Position numbers and translations under genes: made by a program. From the NCBI GenBank assembly GCA_029962745.1, contig JAPZVO010000042.1:62001-126000 (forward strand): a stretch of 64,000 bases of DNA. The letters are read 5' to 3'. This DNA is from Echinometra lucunter. Taxonomy: Eukaryota > Echinodermata > Echinoidea > Camarodonta > Echinometridae. Of this stretch, positions 47,056-59,000 are shown one piece after another; within the stretch, counting starts at the first letter, position 1, and the number at the start of each line of letters is the position of its first letter. The notes below the pieces were generated by a model that ran no database searches, was not told the origin of the DNA, and was given only the letters and a program-made list of their open reading frames with translations.

Positions 47056-50000
47056 CATTATTATTATTATTCATTATCATTATTAGCATCATCATTAGTA
47101 GTAGTAGTAGTAGTAGTAGTAGTAATTACTTATGCCGCGCTTTTCCCATTAGGACCAAAGCGCTGACAATAGAATTAAATAAACGTAAAACTACAAACTG
47201 CAAAAGAGATTGGGTTCCAATACCTTTCTGAAGGTAGTAACCGATGAAGACTGTCTAACTGTAAGTGGCATATCATTCCAGTATTTTAAAGCTGACACAG
47301 TAAATGAACTATTACCGACTGCGAGTAACTGAATATGTGAGGCAGAGAGGGTCACTGGCTGACCTCAATCAGTGCTCTGGTGGGTGTATATATACATTCA
47401 AACAATTACCTAAATAGTTTGGAACTTGACTATTAAGTATTTTGTACACAAACACGAGTGATTTTAAAATTATTCTTTGTTCCAAAAGAAGCTAGTGCAG
47501 TGAGTTCAAAAGTGGTTGAGAAGGACGAACCCTGGAAATCATTTCCAGGGTTAAGTATACCTTAAAGTTAAGTAAAGCTTAAAGTAAATCATAACATTTC
47601 ATATGTTATGATTTACTTTAAGCTTTCAGTCGGTAATTCGCATATTATTTTCACCTTGTCAAAAGCATCAGTTGTCTGCACCGTTTTGTCACTAATGCAG
47701 CACAATGTTACAGCAAAATGCAGGCTGGTTTTGCCGTCATTAGTTTGGATGTTCACGTCCGCACCAGCCACGATCAAGGCTTCAATAACAGGAGAAAATC
47801 CACCTTCAACTGCAAGATGGATAGGCGTTTTCCCCTGCCTATCTTGCAAATTCACGAGTGGACCACCCTACGTACAATAAAGTGCAAAATTTTAAACTAT
47901 TTAGATTTGGTCATATAGCAAATCATATCGACGTTAATCGATCAACCTTCTAAATGGCAATCCACCCTTACAGAATCTGTATCTGCAACAGCGTATTGTA
48001 GAATGTTGAAATGAAGAGTTCAGCTATGCAACATGCTGCCGCAGTCATCACAGTATGCATGTATATCAAATGTCTAGAGCAGATCAGAATAATTCTGTAT
48101 GGATTTATTTGACAATTATATGTACCGATATGAACTGAAAGTCCGTTATTATGAACTACTGTCAAGATGTATTTATAATGAATTTGTAGGTTTTTTTTTT
48201 CAAATGAAGGATGAAAATCAGTGTGTGGGTAGGTGTGTGTATGGTATATGTGTGAGAGAAGGGGTTGTGAACTGACACATTTCTTATTCGTTTTCCAGTT
48301 CCAGTTCCCGATATATCAACAACTAATATATACAAACTGAATTCCATGAATTCAGATGCCATTATGCGGAACCAAGGGTTCTGGAAAGAACCACATAAAT
48401 TCGAATAGTAAACCGATGCAAATTCATTTCGAGAAATAACAAAACATAATATGTTATTATCAAACTCGTTTCTTAAATTAATTTCATGTGAAAGCCAATG
48501 AGGAAAATGCTTCTGTCACTGCTCTTACTTCTTTTCCATCCTCTTGACTCACTCCTAGAGCAAGCAAAAGATCGACACAAGCAAGGTGGCCTTTTCTTGC
48601 AGCGCAGTGGAGGGGAACTTGTCCTGCGTTGTTTTTCGAGGAGATGAGTGCTGACATTCCATCAAGGCCTAGCACATACTCGAGACTTTCGACTTTGCCT
48701 CTAAACAAGGATATGTAAAAGGAAGAGGGACTTTAAATACTTCCGAGTATGCAGAAAAAAAGGGCTCGGTTATATAACTATATGATACCCCTTTTTGCCC
48801 AATTAAAAAGTAAATAAACTCACAGGTCACCCCCCCCCCCCTAACAAAAGACCGCAGTAGGCCGGTACCGCCCCTGCACTTAAGGTAATCTCACTTACAA
48901 ACCCTTCTATTTTTTAACCTGTTTTATACACATTTGCGATTTCGTTGTTACTACCTACGTTTCAATTAAGAAATGGATTCGGGATAAAGTGCCAAATCTG
49001 GCATTCTAAACGATGTTATGAAAATTCAAATTAACATTAATTAATTTTAAATAGGAAAAGGGGGAATTATCCTCAAGTAGTAACAAGTTGCATACGGAAG
49101 CTTTGCTAATGAGAGAATAGTGACGATGTCCTCTGTCCCGTCCCATGGACAATTTTCCGGTTGCTCAGGTGTTTGATATAGGTGTTTTTCATGGCCAATC
49201 ATATTCTGAAATAAGACTATTTTTTTCTTGGTTTGTTTTTCATCTTTATAATCAGGAGAATACATATAGACAATCATCCGCAAGCTAAAGCATTTTTTAT
49301 CATGACTTCATTTTCTTTTTTTTATTGTTAGAAGGTGGTTCGGGAGTACTTTTCCACTTTATGCTATTGGAAATATATTATCTAACTTATTTTGCAAACC
49401 TGAGCCAGAAAAAAAAATAGTTCCGATCGAAATTAGCAACGCACGTCATTCGAAGACATTAATAATGTTAATCAACTAAGACATACCCTAATGCAGCAAC
49501 ATGGACAAGCGAATCACCGTCATTGTCTTTCTTTGAAATGTCGGCTTCATGTTGAACGAGGAGTTCTACGCATTCTTGATGGGAATATTCTGCTGCTAGG
49601 AGTATAGGGGTTGAGCCATGGTTAGACTGGCAGGAGAAAATAAAAGATATTAATGGAAAGCTTTAAGATCGGTATGGATACTCACCATGGTTTGAAACAT
49701 GCATAGTAAGTGCCTCAAACTGAAATTTAGATGTTAATCCAAAGATGGAAAAATTGTTAGTAAAGTAACTCACAAATACCGCGCTCTAAGAAAGGTTGGT
49801 TAAGAGCATTAAGTTGGTGAGAAAATAAGCCTAGCAACATTTGCTTTGAATGACCGTGCTATATGTTTCACATAAAATAATTTAAAAAAAAAACAGTTTG
49901 AAGGTTCATATTTTAACCAACTGTTCTGAGAGAGAGTGCAGAAACGTTTTAATGACACAATCTTTGAGTCATAATGGTTGTTGGAAATGATTTTATAAGG

Positions 50001-53000
50001 AATGTTAGTTCTAATTCGGCTTTATCTTTCTTTACTGCAGAGTTTTTCTCAAAAGAACCATCATTTCCTTCAAAAATAAAAAAAGTTGTAAAATATGCTT
50101 CACTTACTTGCTTATCGATATCTGCTCCTTTTTCTAACAGCACTTTGAGGCATTCCATATTCCCCTTTTTGCTCGCGAAATGGGCTGCTGTGTTACCCCT
50201 GTTTGTTGTCAAGTCGACAGTAGCCCCGTTGTCAATGAGGCAGAGTAGAATTTGCGGTTTTTTCCTGGAAGTATAAAAAAATGTTTTGGTGTTATAAATT
50301 TAACATTTTTTCAACATTTTTTTATCATTTTTTTTTTTGCAAGCCTAATGACGTAATATCTTCACTTTGTTTTCACATACAAGGTTAATCAATATGTCTT
50401 TTGCATCAGGGGTCTTCCCCAATGATTGGAAGCATGCAAAGGTTTTTCCGGGTTTTTTTTTCCATTATTCAAAAAAGGTGATATAAACTGTGTTGGTAAT
50501 TTTCGACCTATTTCCATTTTACCGGCTGTAAGCTAGCTCATTAAAAAAAAACTGTTCGTAAGCAGCTTTATGATTATTTAGTAAACAATAGTACTCTTAG
50601 TAGGTCACACTTTGGTTTTCGACCAGGCCAATCAACAGCTTCGGTTCTTGGTTGTTTAGCATGTTTAACGGGTAGTTAGTTGAATTCTATTGATAAAAGT
50701 CAAATTGAAGGGGCCCGTTTATTGATTTAAGACGTGTTTTTGATACTGTTGATACTTCAGTTTTATTGAACAGTTGAATATATCAAAGAATATTGGCTTA
50801 AGTATTTATCACTAGCATGGTTTGATTCGTATCTAAATAACAGAAAACATTATGTTGCAGTAAAAAAATGCGAAATCCGATGATCGATGTTTTTCCCTTG
50901 GTGTTCCTCAAGGATCGATTTTAGGTCCCTTGCTTTTTTAAATATATTGATGATTATATGTTAAATGTTTTAAATCATGGTAAGACTGTAATGTATACTG
51001 ATGACACTATGCTTTATGTAATTGCATCCACTATTCTTGAAGTTCAAGCAAAACTCCAGGTCATTTACTGTGTCAGCTTTAAAATACTGGAATGATATGC
51101 CACTTACAGTTAGACAGTCTTCATCGGTTACTACCTTCAGAAAGGCATTGAAAACCAATCTCTTTTGCAATTTGTAGTTTTACGTTTATTTAATTCTATT
51201 GTCAGCGCTTTGGTCCTAATGGGAAAAGCGCGGCATAAGTAATTACTACTACTACTACTACTACTACTACTAATGATGATGCTAATAATGATAATGAATA
51301 ATAATAATAATGATAATAATAAATAATAATAATAATAATAGTAATAATAATGATAAGAATAATGATAAGAATAATGATAATAATAATAACATGATAGTAC
51401 TAGCTTCACGTCAGGGCAGTTTCATGATTTATATCAAACACTATTATGTTCAATGTCTGTAATGACACCAAGTTAAAAACTTATGTCCATTTTTTTTGGT
51501 GAAAAAAAAATGGTTTTGCCTGAAGCTACAGCGGAACTCAAATTTCAGTTAGTAACGATACAGAAATGAAACATGTAAATTTAAGGCTTATCTTTGCAAT
51601 GGCAATACACGCCCAATATTGAAGCAGAATTTAGAACATTAGACGATGTCCTGCCTTATTTTCCGGGATTTAAAAATGACCAAAATAACCCCCCCCCCCC
51701 GGTTTTCAAAGTACACGAAACGGGCGATAAAAGTGACGAAAGTCAAATCTGAGTAATGTTAATGCTATCGGTAAATGGATGAGGTGTAATAAGCTATATT
51801 TAAATGTTTATGATCATTATTAGGAAGTAAGCAAAGATTAAACTTTACAATGGTATTTCTGTTTCTAGAAAGTCTGAAAATGTTGATATTGAAAAGTGCA
51901 CTAGCTTTAAATGTCTTGGTATTAGTATTTATGATAATTTGTCATGGTCTAATCATGTAAGATTATATAATGTACAGTGGCGGCACCAAGGGGGGGGGGG
52001 CAATGGGGGGGCATTTGCCCCCCCACTCAAAAGCTTTGCCCCCCAGTTGCCCCCCCCCCCAGAAATTTTGAGGACTAAAAAGAAAAATTAAACAGTAATT
52101 TGTGAATAAGTAGATGTTGTCATAAGCATCATATTAAAGCTGTGAAGTGCTCTAAAATACCATTTTCCGCTCTTCAAAACTTCGATTGAAAACCAAAAAA
52201 ATTGTTATTTTTTGCTCGCTCGCTTTGCTCGCTCGTCATATCTTTAAATTTCTTTTCTAAAATGTGATTAAAAACATGAAAAGCATCCATTTGGGGCTCG
52301 CTGGCTTCGCTCGCTCGTCATATTTCAGAATATTTATTCGAAAATGTGATAAAAACAAAAAAAGTGGTTATTTTTTGTTCGCTCGCTTCGCTCGTTCGTC
52401 ATATTTCAGAATATTTATTCAAAAATGCGATTAAAAAGCAGTTATTTTTTGTTCGCTCGCGACTAAAACTCGCGCTTCGCGCTCGATTTTTCCATACACA
52501 CAAAAAAAATTGACTGCCCCTGCCCCCCCCCAACATTTTCTTTTGCCCTCCATTTGCCCCCCACTTAAACAATCCTGGTGCCGCCACTGATAATGTAGAA
52601 AGATATTTGCAGGACTTGCCATGCTCAGGAGAGTAGAACCAAATTATGATAAATATGTCTTATTCAATCACAGATGGATTACTGTAGTTGTGAAATATGG
52701 GAAACTAGATTTTTGGGTCAAATAGATAAGTTAATCAAATTACAAAAGAGGGCTGCATGACTGATTTTGAATTGTGATATGTATACCTCATCTAATGAAT
52801 TACTTACTCGTTTACAATGGATGCCCTTTAAGAAAAGAGTTGAATATTTCAGATGTATATTCGTTTAAAGCGTCTTCATAATTTATCAGCAGACTGTTCC
52901 CAAAATGTTTTTAAGGAAATTTCAAAAGCTCATAACATTAACACACGACAGAGTGCTAATCATGAAATCATGATCTAATACTGTTATTGGTAAATGCTGT

Positions 53001-56000
53001 ACCGAATATTACAAGAGTGCTTTATGTTATGATGGTTTAATGCCATGGAATGATTTATCCCAAGGCATTCAGCAGATAAGTAATTTGAACAATTTCAAAC
53101 TGTCTCTAAAAAAATATCTCTATCCTAATTTATCCTGCCTAGACTGACCGTATATATTGTATTAAACTTGCAATACCGTCTCTCCTCTCTCATGTTCTTC
53201 ACTCTTTTATCTCGTTACTCTTTTTCCTTCCTTCTTCTGATCCTCAAACAGTTTATCATTTTTCCATTCCCTTGTTATTGTTACTACTGTTAGATTTGGG
53301 TATATTTTTTGAAATCTAATTTGTATTCATTTATTCCGGTATAATTTCTATGGCTGGTTTATACTATGCAAATTGTTTGATGTTAACTGTACATAATTGT
53401 ATCGCTTTTATCCAGGACCCTATGGAAGATCGACTATTGTTGATCGGACCACCTCAGTGAAATATGAATAAATACATATATAATAAAAAGAGACTATTAC
53501 CATAAGGTCTTTAGATTGCAAAACGTGATACACGACTCTAATCATAATAATAATAATAATAATATATGCAATTTGTTAGGCGCCATATCCATCTCGTAAG
53601 AGATGCTCAAGGCGCACAAGTGAAGGGGGGCAAACAAAATTACAAGTAACAGAAAATCATTGATAAAATAAGTTAAAGAGGCACGTTTTTAGTTTAATCT
53701 TGAATGTTTCCACCCGGTTGCTGTCCCGGATCTCTCGTTGGAGGGAATTCCATAGTGAGGGCCCCGCACGGATGAATGCCCTTTCCCCCCACTTTGTTTT
53801 CCATTTTGGAACTCTAAGAAGACCAGAGTCACTGGAGCGTAGAAGCCTAGATGGTGTGTAGGTGTGAATGAGAGCAGAGTTGTACTGTGGAGCAGAGCCA
53901 TGAACTGAGTGATACAACAGTAAAAGGATTTTGAATTTGACACGTTCACTCATGGGCAACCAATGTAAAGATTTAAGAACAGGCATGATATGGGTAAATT
54001 TGTTACGAAGGGTCACTATACCAGCAGCAGAATTCTGTAGTTTTTGCAAACGAGTAATTTGGGACTGGGGTAGATTAAATAAAAGTGCATTGCCGAAATC
54101 AAGACGAGATGAGATCAATGAATGAACAATTTTCTCTGTTGCATCAAGAGTTAAATATTTGCGTATGAACCCTAGGTTGCGTAACTGATACCGTACAGAT
54201 TTACAGATGTATTGAATATGAGTACCCATCGTCATGTTCGAGTCGAGAAACACCCCCAGATTACGACATGTGTCAGAAACTTCAATAATGTGGTTGGCAA
54301 TAGAAATTGATGTTATACTACAAGTACCATACCGTTCTGCTGCTTCGTGAATCGCTGCATATCCAGTATTTGTCTGTGCATCGACGTTCGAACCATAAGC
54401 GAGAAGAATGCTTGCATTGTCTGCATGGCCACCTCTAACAGACTGGAGCAGTGGAGTCGACCCATCATTTGTCTAAGATAAGAAAATTTAAAAATATCAG
54501 CATACTTCTCAAGGTACTTAATATATTTCTGTATTGTAGGATGAGACTGGAATACTTTCATGGTTTGTTGTTGCATTGGAAATAACAAAATATAAACTTA
54601 GCGTATAAGGTACATGTATTAGATATTCTTATACATGCCTTGTTAAGCAGTATAGAACACACACTCAGGCACACACACATACACGCACCCAATAGCGTAC
54701 TTTGTGTGTCTGCTTCATCTGTTTCATAAATCTGTCAAATATGTCAAAGGTAGGTTCTTTACCGTAGCATTGACATCTCCCTCTGATTCTAACAGGATCC
54801 CAAGTAGTTCAGTAAATCCTTTCAGGGCAGCGATATGAAGAGCTGTCATGCCGGCATTATTGCACTTATTAACATCAGCTTTTTGCTTGAGAAGATATTT
54901 CACTATATCAACCTGTTCACTGTTTGAGAAAGACGAAATAAATTCGATACTGACCCTGAATAATTTTAAGGTTAATATGATAGAATTATTATAAAACAAA
55001 GTTTTCAGTAGTTTATGATGCTATCTGGTATTATTTCTTAACGCTTTAACTTGTATCCAAAATCTTCTACGATAGCTTACTTCAACTGTTCACTATAAAT
55101 ACATTACGATAACACAACATTATCATTTTTTCTTTCTTTTTGTTTTGTTCTCATTTATTTTGTCTTCGTATCTTCTTATTTAGTGTTCGGCATCACTTTC
55201 AAAATGTATTTGTGATATATTGGATAAGAAATTAAACAATTTTGAAATATGCCGTGGTGTTTCGGTATAGTGGATACTAAGTAAAAATAAATAATAATGG
55301 TTCTTGTATAGCGCTCATATCCGTCACGTTGTGACGCTCATGGTGTTGAGACAGTATTACCCCGGTTCATAGCCGAGCAAACAAAGTAACTAGCGTTACA
55401 CCTGGGTGGAGAGTGGCATAGGTGGCCTAATGCCTAGCCAAAGGACATAAGTGTCCGGCTTGGATTCGAACCCCGCACCTTGTGATCTGCAGTCCGGAGA
55501 CATATCTACTAGACCACGACACCGAACTCTAAATCACAAGATCTGTGGTTCGAATCTCTAGCACAGGAACAAAATGATCTTTGGCGAGACATTAATCAGA
55601 ATTCACCTTACTTGGCTCAGGTGGGGGAAAATACCCGGTCAAAATCAATTATCCAAATGCTTGAGTACTAACTGGACTAATGGTTAGGTAATGGAGCGCC
55701 ATATTATTTATATTATTCCTGTTATATCGTTATCATTATCGTTGTGTTTTGTTATTGTTATTTATCATCATTTTATCATTATTTCTCCTATTCGTATCAG
55801 TATCATCACTATAGCGATACAACTTACATTTCAGTAGCAAGTTGCAGTGGTGTTTTCCCACTGCTTGATTGAGCCTCGATGTCGGCTCCAGCTCCACAAA
55901 GAATGCGAACACATCCCACTTGTTTTCCAAAAATAGCATAATGAATGGGTGTCCAGTCAGCTTTTCCATTTGAATCAACAAGTGAAGGAGACATTTGGCC

Positions 56001-59000
56001 CGTTGGTCTGTTTGAGTTTAATAATAAAAAGCAATTTCATATTAGCCCATAGGAAGCGAGTTGGGTTATGTCCCTACTTTAATCAGATCACGTCAATGTT
56101 TCTTGGAAAATGTACTGAACCTCAAAAATAGAATGTCGTTGATAAAAATGTCAATTGGCCACAAATTAGAATAGTTGAAGATTTTTGTATTCGTGTATTG
56201 CATCACAAATTATTAGTATTATTTCCATGACAAAAATATTTTACCAAACATTAAGTACTTAGATTATGAAATTATGTTAATTGCAATGCGATCTAGGACG
56301 AGAAATTTATGATTGATTTTCCTATGTTGTTTAATTACATATTGTTCACATACTACACTTGCAAAACAAGGAAACTATTACTCTATGTAACTATTAAAAA
56401 TAACAAAAAACTCAAAATGGAAAATAAAAAAGTAGAGAGAAACTAGGCGTTATGCCGGGCGCCTGTAATCCAGCTAACAGTGGAAGTTATAAACTGATTC
56501 AGAGGACCCGGGTTCGAGTCTCGTCTGAGTCACATCTCTCGGATGGTGACGTAAAAGGGCGGTCCCAGACGTAAATAATCATATCTGATTGATACACGTT
56601 TGTAAAAACCCATTTCAACAACAAGAACAACAACGAAACTCTAAAATTTCAACAGAAAGTCATTGATTGGCGAAAGTCGAAGTTACATTGTTTGATTCTG
56701 GTCTTTTGTTGCAGCCTCAATAAGTATATTCAGACATTCTTGTTTTCCGTCTCTAGCAGCCATGTGATAGACATTTTTGTTGTGCACCGTCTACATCAAA
56801 AGGTAACATGATAAAACAAAAGTAAAATAAGAGAATGCACCAAATCACACGGAAATGAAACTACGAGAAAATCAGTATTATGAACTAATTTATGACAGTA
56901 TGTTCACAAGGATAGAAACAAACAATGCCCATCAAAACTTTAAATTTCAATATGAATCATTTTTATTTTCCTTGAAATGACTTTGGTATTTGTTTCTGCC
57001 TGCAAAGCAGAAAGTCCCGGAAATAATTTCTTAATATCTTATTTTATAATTCTGAGTATTCCTAGAAAGGTATGCAGTATCAACTTTTTTTCTTAGTTTA
57101 AGGATGACGCAAATATTCTCCTTTTTCTCCCTTTGTCGTGTTTGTATGTCTTTTTAAGAATATCTCATACATCATTTATCTGTTACATTATTTTAGGTCG
57201 CTCAGTGCCTTCTCTTTAGCAGATCCGCCACTGTATCATGTCATGCATACATTAAGTTTTGTATGAAAACAAAGTAAATGGATAAATAAATGAATAAATA
57301 AAACATAAGAAAGTTAAAAAGCATTTACCCGTGCATCCAAATTGGCTCCATGGCCGATTAGCATCTTCAGAATGTCTGCATATCCATTAGCTACAGCCAC
57401 GTGCAAAGCGGTTTGATTATCGTATGCGGCAGCTGGCATATTCACCCTTACTCCTTTACTCAGCAACAGCTCAACGACTTCTGCCAAATTCCTGTCAGTC
57501 CATTCATTACACAATAAACTAATCAAATTCAAAATCACTGAGTTATAATAAAGTCATATATTATCTTGTCTGTTCTAAAATTAGGGCATTGATAATAACT
57601 CCATTGTTGCGAGAATTTCTTAAAACTGACAATGTATATATGTCTCCAACAAGAGAGTGAATTTCGAAGTAGGATGAAAAGTATCCCTCCCATTATAAGA
57701 GCCTCATGTATTAAGTCCTTCAGTATGACAACACTTCCGAAAATTCAAAATGGCTGTGTCCCACGTGTTTTCTTTAAAGGAGAATGCAACCCAGACATCA
57801 ATGTGCGTTCAGTGAATGAAGAGGGACAAGAAGAATGACAGTGAAAGTTTGAGAAAAATCAGACAATCTGTTCAAGAGTTATGGACTTTGAAAGTTAAGT
57901 AAATCCTTATTATGGGATCCTTGAATTGGCAACTTCAAAAAAAATAATCAGATTATCTAAATCTAAGTTTGAAGTTTATACTTCAAATATTTCTTAAAAT
58001 ATTGCATTGACAAGGAAAAAACCTGAAATTTCACAAGCGACCACCTCTAAAACTAATCAATTCATCTTCTTTTGATAAATATTAGCTTCAAGTTTGAAGT
58101 TCTTTGAGATACTGCGTTAACGAAATAGCGCGACGGGCAGGAAGGACAATCTGAACACATTGCCTTCGGCACCACCTTCGGTGGATGGAGGCATTACAAT
58201 AAATACAAACAAACAAAACGTTTTGAAGTTTTGCTGCTAGATTTTGTTGGAACTGAAGATTATCCTTTATTGCAAATTAAAATACCTAAGTAAAGAATCT
58301 ATTAAAATTTAGACAAATCGAGCAATTTTTCTTTGCAAGGTAATTTTACACCCACAAAACAAATTACAGAAAGAAACAGAATTACAGTTCCACAGCTCTG
58401 TAGATGGGCGTTTTTCCACTTTTTGTTGGTGTCTCTAGGCCAGCCTCGTAGTTGCACAGGACTCGCACCGATGAAATTTTCTCATATAATATCGCGTTTT
58501 GCAGTGGCGTTAATGTCTGATGGTCCAGTGCCTCCAGTCGTGCTTTTGCGTCTTCCGATCTGCATGATAGATCATAAGCCTATCGCATTTCAGTTCATTA
58601 ATACATGTATAATCATAATCTGAACAGATATATTGAAGAGATATTTAACAGTATTTGTACAAAACATTACACAGTCGAAATTGTTTTGATAAAATGAAAA
58701 TGACTTTCAACGAAACTTTCAGAAACAAGGGTTGACCGTCACTTCAAAAACAAAAGACAGAGAGAGAAGAGGGTAGGGAAGGGAGGATTGCTCACAATCT
58801 CCATTGTGAAGAACGTGTCATAAACAGCGCTAGATCCATGTTAATGAAATTCGTATCTTGGAATAGATCACCCAGCAAAATTTGAAAATATCATAAAAGG
58901 TGATAATCAGTAGATTTTGCATACATTACTTCATGAGTTTCTCATTACATTACAAGTGACAGAGATTTAAGCCTTACTATTTCCATTTATCACGTTTATA

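Larger units (their letters stand above)
50340..53490 (+). mobile_element. Decayed CR1/Jockey-group LINE, plus strand, intronic
   Basis: Scattered RT motifs in several frames: FASGVFPNDWKHAKVF (50,400), FGFRPGQSTASVLG (50,610), VPQGSILGPLLF (50,905), a TDDTML catalytic-box relic (51,000), MRCNKLYLNV (51,780), and the LQWMPFKKRVEYFRC C-terminus (52,815). It ends in a gaccacctcagtgaa 3' UTR with AATAAATA near 53,470. It is interrupted by the 51,071-51,752 insert and by a hAT-like element at 51,975-52,589. It runs antisense to the host gene. Confidence 0.75.

Noticed and set aside
46904..47231. Asn-, Leu-, Tyr- and Ser-run open frames
   Set aside because: Translations of the (TAA)n/(TAC)n microsatellite, mirrored at 51,240-51,390.
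49047..49283. 78-codon minus frame (PEQPENCPWDGTEDIV) as an extra exon
   Set aside because: No ankyrin pattern, and the exons on both sides already connect in phase as AALG-GKVES.
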